Part shown: piece after piece, positions 18,098-29,245 of the stretch
Numbering within the stretch: position 1 is the stretch's first letter
How the letters are laid out: each line of letters begins with the position of its first letter
From: Aurantimonas marianensis
GTDB lineage: Bacteria > Pseudomonadota > Alphaproteobacteria > Rhizobiales > Rhizobiaceae
Reading direction: 5' to 3'
DNA length: 48,378 nt
NCBI RefSeq assembly: GCF_024195285.1
Contig: NZ_JALHBS010000031.1
Span: forward strand, 1-48,378
Program-made: the position numbers and the translations under genes
Notes under the pieces: generated by a model
Seen by the model: only the letters and a program-made list of their open reading frames with translations
Databases searched by the model: none
Told to the model about the DNA's origin: nothing

Positions 18098-19519
18098 ATG
18101 ACGGATACCGTCGTGACCCGCTTTGCCCCTTCGCCAACCGGCTTCCTGCATATCGGCGGCGCGAGGACGGCGCTGTTCAACTGGCTCTATGCCCGCGCAA
18201 CCGGCGGCAAGATGCTGCTGCGGATCGAGGACACCGACCGCGGGCGCTCGACCGAGCCGGCGGTTCAGGCGATCATCGACGGCCTCGCCTGGATGGGCCT
18301 GTCGGCGGACGAGCCCCCGGTCTCTCAGTTCGCGCGCGCGCCGCGCCATCGTGAGGTGGTCGAGGAATTGCTGGCCAAGGGCGCGGCCTATCGCTGCTAC
18401 GCCAGCCAGACCGAACTCACTGAGATGCGGGAGAAGGCCCGGGCCGAGAAGCGTCCGCCGCGCTATGACGGGCGCTGGCGCGACCGCGACCCGTCCGAGG
18501 CGCCAGCCGACATCAAGCCGGTGATCCGGCTACGCGCTCCGCTTGACGGCGAAACGGTGGTCCATGATCGCGTCCAGGGCGACGTGCGGTTCCCCAACAA
18601 GGATCTGGACGATTTCGTGCTTCTGCGCTCGGACGGCAACCCGACCTACATGCTGGCTGTCGTCGTTGACGATCACGATATGGGCGTCACCCACGTCATT
18701 CGCGGCGACGATCACCTGACCAATGCCGGGCGCCAGACGCTGATCTACAAGGCGATGGGCTGGGACGTGCCGGTGATGGCCCATATCCCGCTCATCCACG
18801 GGCCGGACGGAGCCAAACTGTCGAAGCGGCATGGCGCGCTTGGCATCGAGGCCTATCGAGCCATGGGCTATCTGCCGGTGGCGCTCAGAAACTATCTGGT
18901 GCGGCTTGGCTGGAGCCATGGCGACGATGAGATCATCTCGACCGAGGACATGATTGCCTGGTTCGGCATCGACGATATCAACAAGGGTGCCGCACGCTTC
19001 GATTTCGCCAAGCTGGAGGCGATCAATGGCCACTGGATTCGCCAGAGCGACGACGCGATCCTGGTCGACATGCTGATGAGCGAGCGTGACGTGCTACCGA
19101 ACGGCGCGATTCTCAAGGCGCGCCCCGACGACGAGGTTCGCGCGAAGCTGACCGCCGCGATGCCGGGTCTGAAGGGTCGGGCCAAGACGTTGGTCGAATT
19201 GGCCGAGAGCACCAACTATCTGTTCTCGGATCGTCCGCTCGATCTGGAGGAGAAAGCCGAGGCGATTCTAGCCGATGGCGGGCGCCCGATCGTCGCGGCG
19301 TTGCTGCCGCAATTTGCGGCGGTGTCGACCTGGTCGGCCGGCGAGCTTGAAACGCTTGTTCGCGCCTATGCCGAGGCGAACGGGCTGAAACTCGGCAAGG
19401 CCGCGCAGCCGCTGCGGGCCGCGTTGACCGGACGCACGACCTCGCCGGGCGTCTTCGACGTCCTGGAGGTGCTCGGCCGCGACGAGTCGCTGGCGCGGCT
19501 GGGCGACCAGGCTGGTTAA
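18098..19519 (+). CDS. gltX: Glutamyl-tRNA synthetase
   Basis: A 473-residue class I aminoacyl-tRNA synthetase that charges tRNA-Glu (and possibly tRNA-Gln in organisms that use GatCAB). The ATP-site motifs are HIGG (18-21) and KLSKR (240-244), and the N-terminus [16 protein letters not shown] is typical. The C-terminal anticodon-binding part ends with the usual [23 protein letters not shown] stretch. ATG 18098 follows GGAG; an open frame back to 18005 is not supported. A hairpin with a short T-run follows the stop. Many alphaproteobacteria carry two gltX genes, and this one sits in the conserved comEC-gltX-gltA order. Confidence 0.96.
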   Translation: MTDTVVTRFAPSPTGFLHIGGARTALFNWLYARATGGKMLLRIEDTDRGRSTEPAVQAIIDGLAWMGLSADEPPVSQFARAPRHREVVEELLAKGAAYRCYASQTELTEMREKARAEKRPPRYDGRWRDRDPSEAPADIKPVIRLRAPLDGETVVHDRVQGDVRFPNKDLDDFVLLRSDGNPTYMLAVVVDDHDMGVTHVIRGDDHLTNAGRQTLIYKAMGWDVPVMAHIPLIHGPDGAKLSKRHGALGIEAYRAMGYLPVALRNYLVRLGWSHGDDEIISTEDMIAWFGIDDINKGAARFDFAKLEAINGHWIRQSDDAILVDMLMSERDVLPNGAILKARPDDEVRAKLTAAMPGLKGRAKTLVELAESTNYLFSDRPLDLEEKAEAILADGGRPIVAALLPQFAAVSTWSAGELETLVRAYAEANGLKLGKAAQPLRAALTGRTTSPGVFDVLEVLGRDESLARLGDQAG

Positions 19520-19561
19520 GCCGGCCCTCACCGTCCGGACTTCGCGATGCAACATGGATTT

Positions 19562-19591
19562 GCCGCCGGAACTTGTCGCTCCGGCGGCTTT
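19562..19591 (+). terminator. Probable intrinsic terminator after gltX
   Basis: GCCGCCGGA (19562-19570) pairs with TCCGGCGGC (19580-19588) across a 9-base loop and is followed by TTT. It lies 43 bases after the gltX stop. The T-run is short, so termination may be incomplete. Confidence 0.6.
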
Positions 19592-19669
19592 GGAGTAGGC
19601 AAGCACTGAGGAAAACGTGTGCGCTGCGATAGGTTTCGACCATTGCGGCAACCATCGAAGGGAAAACGC

Positions 19670-20962
19670 ATGGCGGAACAGTCGGCGAAGCTCACATCGG
19701 GAACGACAGAAGCGGGGCTGGACCTGCGCAGCGGGACCATTGGCCCGGATGTCGTGGACATCACCACGCTCTACAAACAGACCGGTCTGTTCACCTACGA
19801 TCCCGGTTTTTCGTCAACAGCTTCCTGTGAATCCAAAATCACCTATATCGACGGCGACGAGGGCGTGCTGCTGCATCGCGGCTACCCGATCGACCAGCTC
19901 GCCGAGAGGGGCGATTTTCTGGAGACCTGCTATCTCCTGCTTTATGGCGAGTTGCCGACGGCGCGGGAGAAGGAGGATTTCGAGTATCGTGTGACCCGTC
20001 ATACCATGGTCCACGAGCAGATGAGCCGCTTTTACACCGGCTTTCGCCGCGACGCGCATCCGATGGCCGTCATGGTCGGTTCGGTCGGCGCCATGTCGGC
20101 TTTCTACCACGATTCGACGGATATCGCCGATCCGCACCAGCGCATGGTTGCGAGCCTGCGGATGATCGCCAAAATGCCGACGATTGCGGCGATGGCCTAC
20201 AAATACCATGTCGGCCAGCCCTTCGTTTATCCGCGCAACGACCTCGCCTACGCCGAAAACTTCCTGCACATGTGCTTCGCGGTTCCCTGCGAGACGTATC
20301 AGATCAATCCTGTGCTCGCGAGGGCGATGGACCGAATCTTCATCCTCCATGCGGACCATGAGCAGAACGCCTCGACCTCGACCGTGCGGCTTGCCGGTTC
20401 TTCGGGCGCCAATCCCTTCGCCTGCATCGCGGCGGGCGTGGCGTGCCTGTGGGGACCTGCCCATGGCGGTGCTAACGAGGCGGCACTGAACATGCTGACG
20501 GAGATCGGCACCAAGGACCGCATCCCCGAGTTCATCGCCCGCGCCAAGGACAAGGACGATCCGTTCCGCCTGATGGGCTTCGGTCACCGGGTCTACAAAA
20601 ACTACGACCCCCGCGCCAAAATCATGCAGAAGACCTGTCACGAGGTTCTCGACGAACTCGGTATCAAGGACGACCCGCTGCTCGAGGTCGCGATGGAACT
20701 CGAGCGAATCGCGCTCACGGATGAGTATTTCATCGAGAAGAAGCTCTATCCGAATGTCGATTTCTATTCCGGCATTACGTTGAAGGCGCTCGGCTTCCCG
20801 ACGACGATGTTCACGGTGCTCTTCGCTGTGGCCCGGACGGTCGGCTGGATCGCCCAGTGGAAAGAGATGATCGAGGACCCGCATCAGCGCATCGGCCGCC
20901 CGCGGCAGCTCTACACCGGAGCGACTATGCGCGATTATCTGCCGGTCGACCAGCGCAACTGA
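19670..20962 (+). CDS. gltA: Citrate synthase (type II)
   Basis: A 430-residue enzyme that condenses oxaloacetate and acetyl-CoA to citrate in the TCA cycle. Active-site regions are visible: HAD(HE) near residue 241, [12 protein letters not shown] near 277 and the [14 protein letters not shown] segment near 318. The N-terminal extension with its small beta domain is that of the hexameric, NADH-sensitive Gram-negative type. ATG 19670 follows AAGGG; a GTG at 19619 in frame is less likely. A strong hairpin with T-rich DNA follows, separating it from convergent lpxB. Confidence 0.97.
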   Translation: MAEQSAKLTSGTTEAGLDLRSGTIGPDVVDITTLYKQTGLFTYDPGFSSTASCESKITYIDGDEGVLLHRGYPIDQLAERGDFLETCYLLLYGELPTAREKEDFEYRVTRHTMVHEQMSRFYTGFRRDAHPMAVMVGSVGAMSAFYHDSTDIADPHQRMVASLRMIAKMPTIAAMAYKYHVGQPFVYPRNDLAYAENFLHMCFAVPCETYQINPVLARAMDRIFILHADHEQNASTSTVRLAGSSGANPFACIAAGVACLWGPAHGGANEAALNMLTEIGTKDRIPEFIARAKDKDDPFRLMGFGHRVYKNYDPRAKIMQKTCHEVLDELGIKDDPLLEVAMELERIALTDEYFIEKKLYPNVDFYSGITLKALGFPTTMFTVLFAVARTVGWIAQWKEMIEDPHQRIGRPRQLYTGATMRDYLPVDQRN

Positions 20963-20988
20963 GAGCCGCGATTCCCATCGCAGGCGGT

Positions 20989-21011
20989 AACGGGCGCTGC
21001 GGCGCCCGTTT
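20989..21011. terminator. Intrinsic terminator between convergent gltA and lpxB
   Basis: AACGGGCGC (20989-20997) pairs with GCGCCCGTT (21002-21010) over a 4-base loop TGCG, then TTCTATTT follows on the plus strand. The stem abuts the lpxB stop codon. It mainly serves gltA, and the same stem could help end the lpx transcript. Confidence 0.75.
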
Positions 21012-22187
21012 CTATTTCAGGTTGGTCGGACGGCCTTGCCGCACGAGATCGAGCACGATGTCGGCAGCGGCCTCCCCAGGGGGGCGTTCGATCGCCATCG
21101 CGTCGCGGATCTCGGCAAAGCCGGCGAGTTGCGCCCGCCGTTCGGGCGTGTCGGTCAAGAGGCGCTGAAGACGGCGCGCAAGCAGTTCCGGGCGCACAAT
21201 TTCGTGGAAGTGCTCGGGCACCAGCGGATGACCTACGATGAAGTTCGGCAGCGCGGCCGTCCACGCTGAAATGAGGTGGCGAAACCGGTAGCCGATTGGA
21301 TCGAGGCGGTAGGCCAGCGCCATCGGGACATCCGCCAGCGCCAGTTCCAGCGATACAGTGCCGGACGCTGCGATGGCGGCATCGGCCTTGGCGAAGGCTG
21401 CCCATTTTGCCGCCTCGCCGGTTACGACCATCGGCTTGTTTTCCCAATGGGCGATCTTTGCCTCGATGATCGGCCGGTGGCGCTCCAGCGTGGGAATGAT
21501 CGCGGTCAGCCCCGGCGTCATCGTGAGCAATCGCTGGAAGGTCATGCCGAAATCGTCGATCAGCCGGTTGATCTCGCCCCGGCGCGAGCCGGGAAGGATC
21601 ACAAGCGTCGGGGAAAGGGCCGGTGTGCGATCGGCCGCGGGTCGGTTTGCATCCTCCACCATTCGGCGCAGGGCGGGTGTCGTCATCAAGGGGTGACCGA
21701 CATAGGTCGCGGGCGGGCCACCCAGCCGGCACAAAGTCTCGGGTTCGAACGGCAAGGCGCAGATCGCGTGGTCGACATAGGGGCGCATGGAAGCGGCCCG
21801 CCCTTCCCGCCAGGCCCAGACCGTCGGCGGGATATAGTTGGCGATCGGCATTTTCGGCAGCCGCGTCCTCACCCGCCTGGCGACGCGGTGTGAAAAGGTC
21901 GGGCTGTCGATGATCACCAAGGCATCCGGCTTGGCGTCGACGATGAAATCCGCCGTCTGCGAGACCCGGCGCAGCAATTGTGGCAGTCGCGCAACGATCG
22001 CCCCGATGCCGATGATCGACAACTCGTCGATGTCGAAGAGGCTGGTCAGCCCCTCCGCCTGCATCGCCTCGCCGCCAAGACCGATGACGCGCAACTCGCC
22101 GCCCGCCTGGCTGCGGAGCGCGCGAATCAGATCGGCGCCGATTCGATCTCCCGAGGGTTCTCCGACGACAAAGCCGATGGTCGTCAA
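21012..22187 (-). CDS. lpxB: Lipid-A-disaccharide synthase
   Basis: A 391-residue peripheral membrane glycosyltransferase (GT19) that joins UDP-2,3-diacylglucosamine to lipid X. The N-terminal GEPSGDRIGADLI (9-21) is the LpxB signature; other typical segments are YIPPTVWAWREGR (about 118-130) and the LPGSRRGEI loop (about 204-212). Its ATG overlaps the lpxI stop by four bases, so the two are translationally coupled. LpxB uses the product of LpxI. Confidence 0.96.
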   Translation of the reverse strand: MTTIGFVVGEPSGDRIGADLIRALRSQAGGELRVIGLGGEAMQAEGLTSLFDIDELSIIGIGAIVARLPQLLRRVSQTADFIVDAKPDALVIIDSPTFSHRVARRVRTRLPKMPIANYIPPTVWAWREGRAASMRPYVDHAICALPFEPETLCRLGGPPATYVGHPLMTTPALRRMVEDANRPAADRTPALSPTLVILPGSRRGEINRLIDDFGMTFQRLLTMTPGLTAIIPTLERHRPIIEAKIAHWENKPMVVTGEAAKWAAFAKADAAIAASGTVSLELALADVPMALAYRLDPIGYRFRHLISAWTAALPNFIVGHPLVPEHFHEIVRPELLARRLQRLLTDTPERRAQLAGFAEIRDAMAIERPPGEAAADIVLDLVRQGRPTNLK

Positions 22188-23068
22188 TTGTGCTCTCCCG
22201 ATGCGATGATATCCGGCACGGCCTCGTCCAGGCCCACGAGCGCGATGTCATGACGATCGGCCGCCGCGATCACGTCATCGAGACCCAGGATCAGACTGCG
22301 CCCGGCGGTGACGCCGATGGCGGAAATACCGGCGGTGGCCGCTTCCTCGATCGTCGCGACGCCGATGCTGGGTAGATCGAAGCGCTGATCCTGCTGCGGC
22401 TTGACGCTCTTGACCAGAGCGCACGGCTCGCGCCTGCCGATTTTGCCACCGGCCTTCAGCTCGGCAACCCGCGCCAACATCGCCCGGGTTCCCTCGATTC
22501 CTTCGAGAGCAATCACCCGATTGTCCGATGCGACAACCGCCTGACCGATGTCCAGTTCGCCGAGTTGGCGGGCAGCCTGCGCGGCGAGTGAAAGCGCTGC
22601 GATCTCATCGCTTCGCGGCGTCCGGTGGCCCAGCGGACCCAGAGGCGCCAAAAGGCGTGGCGCGATCTCCTGAACGGCCAAGACCTCGAAGCCTTCGCGC
22701 TCGAGATAGCGGGTGAGCGTCCGCAAAAGCCGGTCGTCGCCGCCGCGCACGATCCGCAGCGCCGCGGGAAGCCTCAGTAGCGTCCGCACACTGGGCAGCA
22801 GCGAGCGGAAATCCGGTCGTCTGGATACGGTTCCACAAAAAATCAGACGACGAACGCCGCTCGCTGTCATACAGGCGATCGCGTCTCCGGTGCGGCCCCA
22901 TGCAAAGGCGCCGCCGTCGTATCCGGTCCAGTCGTCGTCGATACCGTCACCGATACGCACGACGACCGGTCGCCAGCCCGCTGCGCGAGCCGCCTCGGCG
23001 ACGATTCGGGGGAGCGATCCGCCGCCGGCGACGATCCCCAGTGCCTCGCCGGGGTGATCCGGGCTCAC
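22184..23068 (-). CDS. lpxI: UDP-2,3-diacylglucosamine pyrophosphatase LpxI
   Basis: A 294-residue DUF1009/LpxI protein that hydrolyses UDP-2,3-diacylglucosamine to lipid X and UMP. It is the alphaproteobacterial replacement for LpxH. The N-terminal GIVAGGGSLPR (11-21) and the C-terminal SIGVATIEEAATAGI and VTAGRSLIL segments are characteristic. The gene lies between lpxA and lpxB with only 3 bases to lpxA and a 4-base overlap with lpxB, which fits its place in the pathway. Confidence 0.95.
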   Translation of the reverse strand: MSPDHPGEALGIVAGGGSLPRIVAEAARAAGWRPVVVRIGDGIDDDWTGYDGGAFAWGRTGDAIACMTASGVRRLIFCGTVSRRPDFRSLLPSVRTLLRLPAALRIVRGGDDRLLRTLTRYLEREGFEVLAVQEIAPRLLAPLGPLGHRTPRSDEIAALSLAAQAARQLGELDIGQAVVASDNRVIALEGIEGTRAMLARVAELKAGGKIGRREPCALVKSVKPQQDQRFDLPSIGVATIEEAATAGISAIGVTAGRSLILGLDDVIAAADRHDIALVGLDEAVPDIIASGEHN

Positions 23069-23071
23069 GGC

Positions 23072-23878
23072 TTATGCCGATTGCGTGTTGCGGGGGAAAC
23101 AGAGGGCCCGGTCGCCGCCCGCACGAATAAAGCCAAGCAGATCCTGCACGAGCGGATCGTCCGGAAATTCGGCCTGCACCTCATCCATGTTTTCCTTGAA
23201 CGTCAGGTCGAAGGAAAACAGCATACGATAAGCGCGCCGCACATTGCGGATCGCCTCGCGGTTGAAACCCGCCCGCTTCATGCCGATGACGTTGAGGCTG
23301 GACAGATAGGCCCGGTTCCCCAGCACCATTCCGAACGGGATGACATCGCCCTCGACGGCCGCGAGGCCGCCGACATAGGCATGGTGCCCGATACGGGTGA
23401 ACTGGTGAATCCCGGAGCCGCCGGCGATCGTGGCGAATTCGCCGATCGTGCAATGGCCCGCCAGCATCACGTTGTTGATCAGCGTGACGTTGCGGCCGAG
23501 TACGCAATCATGCGCCACATGCGCACCGGTGAAGAAGGCGCAGTCGTCGCCGATCGTGGTTTCCGAGCGTCCCTGCACCGTTCCGGCGTTCATCGTCACA
23601 TGCTCGCGCACGAGGCAATTGCGGCCGATCACCAGCCGCGTGTCTTCGCCCCGGTATTTCAGATGCTGGGGCGCATGACCAAGCGAAGCGAACGGCCAGA
23701 CCTGCGCCCCCTCCCCAATGACCGTATTACCCCAGAGGACCACATGCGAGCGCAGTCGGCTGTTCGCACCGAGCCGCACTTGTGGGCCGATGTGGCAAAA
23801 TGGCCCGACCTCACAGCCATCGCCGATCTCGGCGCCGTCTTCGATGACGGCGGTCGGGTGAATGATCGCGGAGCTCAT
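23072..23878 (-). CDS. lpxA: Acyl-ACP--UDP-N-acetylglucosamine O-acyltransferase
   Basis: A 268-residue trimeric acyltransferase that starts lipid A synthesis by transferring a 3-hydroxyacyl chain to UDP-GlcNAc. The N-terminal two thirds are hexapeptide repeats of a left-handed beta helix (for example IHPTAVIEDGAEIGDGCEVG from residue 6). The catalytic histidine is expected in the AHDCVLG segment near residue 121. The C-terminal helical domain is present. It lies 3 bases after the fabZ stop in the same operon. Confidence 0.96.
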   Translation of the reverse strand: MSSAIIHPTAVIEDGAEIGDGCEVGPFCHIGPQVRLGANSRLRSHVVLWGNTVIGEGAQVWPFASLGHAPQHLKYRGEDTRLVIGRNCLVREHVTMNAGTVQGRSETTIGDDCAFFTGAHVAHDCVLGRNVTLINNVMLAGHCTIGEFATIAGGSGIHQFTRIGHHAYVGGLAAVEGDVIPFGMVLGNRAYLSSLNVIGMKRAGFNREAIRNVRRAYRMLFSFDLTFKENMDEVQAEFPDDPLVQDLLGFIRAGGDRALCFPRNTQSA

Positions 23879-23881
23879 GGT

Positions 23882-24349
23882 TCAGGACGCGTCGCGCGGC
23901 ACCAGCATAGCGCTGACCCTCGCCTCGGCAACCTTGGCGCCATCAACCTTGGCGACGCAGTCGAATTTCCAGATATTGGCCCGCTTCTTTGTCTGGGTGA
24001 CGTGATATTCGAGCCGATCGCCGGGGACCACCGGTTTGCGGAACTTGGCGTTGTCGATCGTCATGAAATAGACGAGCTGCGGCGTGCCGGTACCGGCGGC
24101 GCGGGTACAGATCGCTCCCGCCGTCTGGGCCATGCCTTCGATGATCAGGACGCCGGGCATCACCGGGGCGGACGGGAAATGCCCGAGGAAATGCGGCTCG
24201 TTCGCGGTCACGTTCTTGATGCCGATGGCCCGTATGTCGCCCTCGATCTCGATGATGCGATCCACCATCAGGAATGGATAGCGATGTGGCAGGAGCTCAA
24301 GGATTTGCAGGATGTCGGCGCTGCCCAGCACCGTCGACTCGTCACTCAT
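23882..24349 (-). CDS. fabZ: 3-hydroxyacyl-ACP dehydratase FabZ
   Basis: A 155-residue hot-dog-fold dehydratase of type II fatty acid synthesis. The active-site region is [13 protein letters not shown] (20-32), with the catalytic histidine in PHFLGHFP and the glutamate in [13 protein letters not shown] 24349 follows GAGG. The reading frame is open upstream, but that DNA is the end of lpxD, whose stop lies 8 bases inside fabZ. FabZ competes with LpxA and LpxD for 3-hydroxyacyl-ACP, so clustering balances phospholipid and lipid A supply. Confidence 0.96.
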   Translation of the reverse strand: MSDESTVLGSADILQILELLPHRYPFLMVDRIIEIEGDIRAIGIKNVTANEPHFLGHFPSAPVMPGVLIIEGMAQTAGAICTRAAGTGTPQLVYFMTIDNAKFRKPVVPGDRLEYHVTQTKKRANIWKFDCVAKVDGAKVAEARVSAMLVPRDAS

Positions 24350-25400
24350 CGTTTTTCCTCGGCGAACGCCTTTTCTTGGCAAGTTCGGATAGAAGGGTGA
24401 TTTCGCGAAACCATTCGCGGACCGGCTTGGCCGGCGTCCCGCCCCAGCGGGCTCCCGCCGGGACGTCACCGGCAACCGACGATACCGCCGCGATCTGAGC
24501 ACCGTCACCGATGGTCAGATGGCCGTTGATCGCGGTCTGACCACCAATCATGACGCCGTCTCCAATCGTCGCACTGCCCGATATTGCGACCTGTGCGACG
24601 ATCGCACAGTGACGCCCAATGATGACGTTGTGGCCGATTTGAACCTGATTGTCGATTTTCGTCCCCTCGCCGATCACCGTGTCGCGGATCGCTCCGCGAT
24701 CGACCGCGGTATTGGCGCCGATCTCGACGTCGTCCTGGATGATGACCCGGCCGATCTGAACCGATTTCATCAGGCCTTTCGGTCCGGCGGCATAGCCAAA
24801 TCCATCCTGACCTACTCGCACGCCGGGGTGGAGTATCACCCGATTGCCGATCAGGGCGTGAGTTACGCAGGATCCGGGACCGATCCGACTCGCGCGGCCG
24901 ATCCGGCAACCTGCCCCGATCACCGCACCCGCCCCCACCAGCGTATCGCATCCGATCGCCACGTGCGGCCCGATTACCGCAAAGGCCTCGACCGTCACAC
25001 CATCCTCGATCCGTGCCGTCGGATGGACGTTCGCGCGCGGCGAAAGCCCGGTCTGACCACTGGCCGCAGTCGGCGCAACGGCACGCGGAAACAAAGCCTG
25101 ACCCGCCGCCGCAAAGGCACTCTGGACGTCGCTGGTGACCAGCGCCCCGGTCTGGGCGGGAACCAGCCGCAAATTTTTTAGTTCGACGATCACGCAAGCT
25201 GCGGCTGTCGCGGCCAGATCGTCCGCATAGCGGGAGTTATCGAAGAAGGAGAGATCCTCGGCGCCCGCCTCGGTCAGTGGTGCCAGGCCGCTGACCTTCC
25301 GCTCGGGATCCGCGCCACTAACCAGCGCGGCCCCAACCATCTTGGCAAGGTCACCCAAGGCGAGGCCATCGCCGCGCGGAAAGAAGATCGAGTCAGGCAT
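24342..25400 (-). CDS. lpxD: UDP-3-O-acylglucosamine N-acyltransferase
   Basis: A 352-residue trimeric hexapeptide-repeat acyltransferase that adds the second 3-hydroxyacyl chain in lipid A synthesis. It has an N-terminal uridine-binding domain (about 1-100), a long left-handed beta helix (about 105-310) and a short C-terminal helix. A catalytic histidine is expected in the [10 protein letters not shown] region (about 240-249). ATG 25400 (MPDSIFFP) gives the family's usual N-terminus; an in-frame TTG at 25436 would add 12 residues. No strong ribosome site precedes 25400. It is 47 bases downstream of bamA. Confidence 0.94.
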   Translation of the reverse strand: MPDSIFFPRGDGLALGDLAKMVGAALVSGADPERKVSGLAPLTEAGAEDLSFFDNSRYADDLAATAAACVIVELKNLRLVPAQTGALVTSDVQSAFAAAGQALFPRAVAPTAASGQTGLSPRANVHPTARIEDGVTVEAFAVIGPHVAIGCDTLVGAGAVIGAGCRIGRASRIGPGSCVTHALIGNRVILHPGVRVGQDGFGYAAGPKGLMKSVQIGRVIIQDDVEIGANTAVDRGAIRDTVIGEGTKIDNQVQIGHNVIIGRHCAIVAQVAISGSATIGDGVMIGGQTAINGHLTIGDGAQIAAVSSVAGDVPAGARWGGTPAKPVREWFREITLLSELAKKRRSPRKNDE

Positions 25401-25447
25401 CGACAACGGCAATGAGGTCGGCAGCGCCGACCTCAATTCCCTTCCGA

Positions 25448-27904
25448 TTAGAAGCGGGACGAGAACCCGAAGGAAAACTCCTGCAGTTCGTCGAAGTCCT
25501 CCTTGACGAACGGATGGGCATAATTGACCCGAAGCGGGCCGAACGGCGATGCCCAGATCAACCCGACACCGGCGGACGCGCGAAGCGCCGCGTCGGTTCC
25601 CACGACGCCCGGCGCTCCTTCGAATTCCGAACCCCAGAGTGAGCCCGCATCGGCAAAGACAGCGCCGCGAAAGCCGTAGTCGCGGGAAATCAGCGGCAAC
25701 GGGAAGGTCGCCTCGGCGGAGGCGTTGGCGTAGTTCGTGCCGCCGATCGACACACCGTTCTGGCGAGGGCCGATGCCCTTGTAGTCGAAGCCACGGACGA
25801 TGTCCTGACCCTTGAAGAAGCTGTCGAAGACCCGCAGATCGTCCCCGCCGAGGGTGGACACGTTGCCGCCAGACGAGCTCAGCTGGCCGATGACGTCGTA
25901 CTCCTCGTTGAGAAGCTTGAAATATGACGCCTTGCCGGTTGTCTTGATGAAGTTCGCATCGCCACCGAGGCCGGCGAATTCCTGCCCACCCTGGATAATG
26001 AAACCTTCCCGCGGGTCGTTGGCGTTATCCAGCGTATTGTAGATCAGAGAATAGGAAACCGAGGAGGTAATATAAGGACTTTCGCAGATCGCCAGGTTGA
26101 TGATCGGCGAGTCCGTGTAGGGCGGTGCCAACGCGGCGTTGCCGTTCGGATCAACGATGTTGTTGTTCGGGTTCGGCGCACCGCAGGTACTCTCGAAGAC
26201 GTTGCCGGAGCCGTCGATCAGCTGCGACTCGGTGAACCGGTTGTAGGTCGTCCCATTGTTGTCGCCGAATTCTTCCTGCTTGTAGTTGTAGGCGATCTGC
26301 GCCGTCAGATCCTCGGTGATCGGCGCCGCCAGACGCACGTCGCCGCCGGTCCGGACCGAATCATAGTCGCCCGACGTGCTCTCGCTGCGATACACATCGA
26401 AGCCCGCAGCCAGGCGTCGACCCAGAAAATACGGTTCGGTGAAGGACAGGTTGTAGTTCCGCGTGTCCTTTCCAAACCCAGCCGATACCTTGATGAACTG
26501 GCCGCGACCGAGGAAGTTTCGCTCGGTGATGCCAACTTCCGCGACCGGCCCCGCATTGTCGCCGCCGGTCGTGTAACCGCCGCCAAGCGACAGCTCGCCG
26601 GTCGCCTTTTCCACCACATCGACGATGACAATCACCCGATCCGGCTCCGCGCCGGGAGCCGTCGAGATCGAAACCTTCTCGAAGAACTTCAAGTCTTCCA
26701 GCCGCTGCTTGGCGCGCTGAATCAGAACCTGGTTGAAGGCGTCGCCTTCGGAAACGTCGAACTCGCGCCGGATCACGTAGTCGCGGGTCTTGGTATTGCC
26801 GCGGATCTCGAGGCGTTCGACATAGGCGCGGGGTCCCTGGTCGATGACGTAATTGATCGCGATGGTCCGATTGGTGAAATCGCGGTCGCCGCGCGGCGTG
26901 ACCTGGGCGAAGGCGAAGCCGGCGTTGGCCATACTGTTCGTCAGATTGACGAGTGAGTCCTCGACATCCTTGGCGCTGTAGACCTCGCCGGGACGCGTTT
27001 CCAATTCGCTGTAGAGCGCCTCGGAATCGATTCCCGGAATGGTGCTGTCGATCACAACATTGCCGAAGGTGTAGCGCTCTCCTTCGTCCACGGTGATCGT
27101 GATGAAGTAGGAGTTCTGGGTCTCGTCGAGCTCGGCCACCGAGGAAACGACACGGAAGTCGGCGTAACCCCGATTGAAATAGAACCGCCGCAGCGTTTCC
27201 TCATCGGTGCGCAGACGATCTTCATCGTAAATGTCGTCACGCTGGATAAAGCTGAGCAGGCCCGATTCGCGCAGTGCGATGGTCTGCTTCAACCGGCTGT
27301 CGCTGAAGGCATTGTTGCCGACGATGCTGATCGAGGCGATCTTGGTGCGGTCGCCTTCCTGGATGTTGTAGATGACGTTGACGCGGTTCTCGCCGACCTG
27401 CTGCGTGGTGACGGTGACCACCGCATCGCTGCGTCCGATGCTGGTGTAGGCTGCGCTGATCGCATCGACATCTGCCTGCGCCGTGGCGGAGGAATAGGCT
27501 CCACGCGGCTGGGTCTGAACGGCAGCCATAAGCTGTTCGTCCTTGATCTTGGAATTGCCCTGGAAAAGCACCTGGTTGACGATCTGATTCTCGTCGACCT
27601 GGACGACAAGCGTGCCACCCGACTGGCTGACGCGCACGTCGGAGAACAACCCCGTCGCAAAGAGGCGGCGAACCACTTCGTCCTGCTCGGCCTCACTGAC
27701 ATTCTGGCCGGCTTGGATCCGCGTGAAATTACGGATGGTTTCGGCCTCGACCCGGCTGTTACCCCTCACTTCGATCCGGCTGACCACAGCGGCCTCGACG
27801 GCCGTGATGACGGCAAGCTGGGCACCCAGGGTCGTCGCGGCGAGAACGGTCGAGGACAGCACGATCGCCGAAGCGGTGCGTAAGATTTTTGTTCCAGCCA
27901 TCAT
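25448..27904 (-). CDS. bamA: Outer membrane protein assembly factor BamA
   Basis: An 818-residue Omp85 protein, the core of the BAM complex that folds outer-membrane beta barrels. The start ATG pair at 27904/27901 is preceded by a GGTGG ribosome site about 8 bases away. A signal peptide (about 1-37) ends in VEAA. Five POTRA domains follow (about 39-405) and then a 16-strand barrel with an LRVNYAHPF segment near the end. The last residue is Phe, as expected for an outer-membrane barrel. Loop segments with Asn-rich sequence and a Cys pair occur around 590-625. rseP lies upstream with a 201-base gap. Confidence 0.96.
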   Translation of the reverse strand: MMAGTKILRTASAIVLSSTVLAATTLGAQLAVITAVEAAVVSRIEVRGNSRVEAETIRNFTRIQAGQNVSEAEQDEVVRRLFATGLFSDVRVSQSGGTLVVQVDENQIVNQVLFQGNSKIKDEQLMAAVQTQPRGAYSSATAQADVDAISAAYTSIGRSDAVVTVTTQQVGENRVNVIYNIQEGDRTKIASISIVGNNAFSDSRLKQTIALRESGLLSFIQRDDIYDEDRLRTDEETLRRFYFNRGYADFRVVSSVAELDETQNSYFITITVDEGERYTFGNVVIDSTIPGIDSEALYSELETRPGEVYSAKDVEDSLVNLTNSMANAGFAFAQVTPRGDRDFTNRTIAINYVIDQGPRAYVERLEIRGNTKTRDYVIRREFDVSEGDAFNQVLIQRAKQRLEDLKFFEKVSISTAPGAEPDRVIVIVDVVEKATGELSLGGGYTTGGDNAGPVAEVGITERNFLGRGQFIKVSAGFGKDTRNYNLSFTEPYFLGRRLAAGFDVYRSESTSGDYDSVRTGGDVRLAAPITEDLTAQIAYNYKQEEFGDNNGTTYNRFTESQLIDGSGNVFESTCGAPNPNNNIVDPNGNAALAPPYTDSPIINLAICESPYITSSVSYSLIYNTLDNANDPREGFIIQGGQEFAGLGGDANFIKTTGKASYFKLLNEEYDVIGQLSSSGGNVSTLGGDDLRVFDSFFKGQDIVRGFDYKGIGPRQNGVSIGGTNYANASAEATFPLPLISRDYGFRGAVFADAGSLWGSEFEGAPGVVGTDAALRASAGVGLIWASPFGPLRVNYAHPFVKEDFDELQEFSFGFSSRF

Positions 27905-28105
27905 GGGCTCAACCACCTTCTTGTCATTGTGTCGAAGCGCCAAGGGAACAGTACGCGTCAACGCCTTGTACCGGCTTTCGGGGCTCATTCAAGCAAACTG
28001 GCCCGACTCCGTTGAGGAATTGGAAACCCGTTGCAACGCCGCCACGGACACCGTTGCGGTGGTTAATGATTAGCAACCCCGAGCCCCCGCTCCGACTCAC
28101 CCTGC

Positions 28106-29245
28106 TCAAACGAGCCCGGAGATATCGTTCCAAAATGCAAATACCATAAGCAGCATCACCAGTGCGAGCCCAATTCGGAACCCGATCTCCTGCACACGCT
28201 CGCTCAACGGTCGGCCGCGAACGGCCTCGTAGGCGTAAAAGAGAAGATGACCGCCGTCCAGCATCGGGATCGGCAGAAGATTCAGCAGCCCGATGGACAC
28301 AGACAGCAGCGCCGCCAGATTGAGCAGCGCGCCGAGTCCGATCGTCGAGACCTGGCTCGAGACCTGGGCGATGCGAATCGGACCGCCGATCTGATCGGTG
28401 CTTTGACGGCCAACGATGACCTGGCCGATAAAATCGACCGTGCGCTCGGTCACGTACCATGTCTGGGAGACGCCGTAGCCCAGCGATTCCACCATCGACA
28501 ATTGCTCGACCCGGAACGAGGAACCGTCGTTGGTCGCCACAAGTCCGATCACCGGAACCGTATAGCTGTTGCCGAATCCGTCCGTCTGCGTCTCGCTCTT
28601 TGGCGTCACGGTCAACTCGACCGTTCTGCCATCTCGCTCGACAGCCATCAGGATCGGCGTATCCGGGCGCGCCGACACATAGCGTTGCAGATCGGAGAAA
28701 TAGTGTATCGGCTCGCCATCGGCCGAGACCACGCGATCGCCGGCCTGAAACCCTGCCTTCGCCGCCGGCGATTCGGCGCGAACCTCCGCTACGACGGGAT
28801 CGCCGACGATGCGGCCATTGACAAAGGCCACCCCGGCGAAAATCACGATGGCGAGGATGAAATTGGCAATCGGACCGGCGGCGACGGTCGCTGCCCGGCG
28901 CCCGACGCCCTTGGCCGGAAACGCGCCGGCGCGGTCAGCCTCGTCCATGCCCGCCAGCGCAGCTCGGTCCGGCACGGAGGCGGCGTTCTCGTCACCCAGA
29001 AACTTCACATATCCGCCCAGTGGAACCGCCGAGAGCTTCCATCGGGTCCCGTGGCGATCATTGAAGCCGATGAGTTCCGGCCCGAAACCGACGGAGAAGG
29101 CCAGCGCTTTGATCCCGCACCAACGACCGACCAGATAGTGGCCGAGTTCATGGAAGAAGACGATGATCGTGAGGACAAACAGGAAGGGGACGACGTAGAC
29201 GAGTCCTCCGCTCCACAGACCGGCCAAACCTCCGGCGAATTCCAT
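28106..29245 (-). CDS. rseP: Intramembrane site-2 metalloprotease RseP
   Basis: A 379-residue inner-membrane zinc protease that cuts anti-sigma factors and leftover signal peptides within the membrane. The zinc motif is HELGH (32-36) in the first helix and the third ligand is in LDG (329-331) of a late helix. One PDZ domain lies between (about 130-210), where E. coli RseP has two; this shorter form is common in alphaproteobacteria. ATG 29245 follows AGAGGA by about 8 bases. It is transcribed with cdsA and bamA. Confidence 0.95.
   Translation of the reverse strand: MEFAGGLAGLWSGGLVYVVPFLFVLTIIVFFHELGHYLVGRWCGIKALAFSVGFGPELIGFNDRHGTRWKLSAVPLGGYVKFLGDENAASVPDRAALAGMDEADRAGAFPAKGVGRRAATVAAGPIANFILAIVIFAGVAFVNGRIVGDPVVAEVRAESPAAKAGFQAGDRVVSADGEPIHYFSDLQRYVSARPDTPILMAVERDGRTVELTVTPKSETQTDGFGNSYTVPVIGLVATNDGSSFRVEQLSMVESLGYGVSQTWYVTERTVDFIGQVIVGRQSTDQIGGPIRIAQVSSQVSTIGLGALLNLAALLSVSIGLLNLLPIPMLDGGHLLFYAYEAVRGRPLSERVQEIGFRIGLALVMLLMVFAFWNDISGLV

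Noticed and set aside
23054-24400. Plus-strand open frame of 448 codons opposite lpxA and fabZ
   Set aside because: It is antisense to essential lipid A genes with complete motifs, so it is a composition effect.
28063-28077. TTAA-containing sequence between rseP and bamA as a second CtrA-type site
   Set aside because: The second half-site does not match TTAAC at seven-base spacing, so it fails the consensus.
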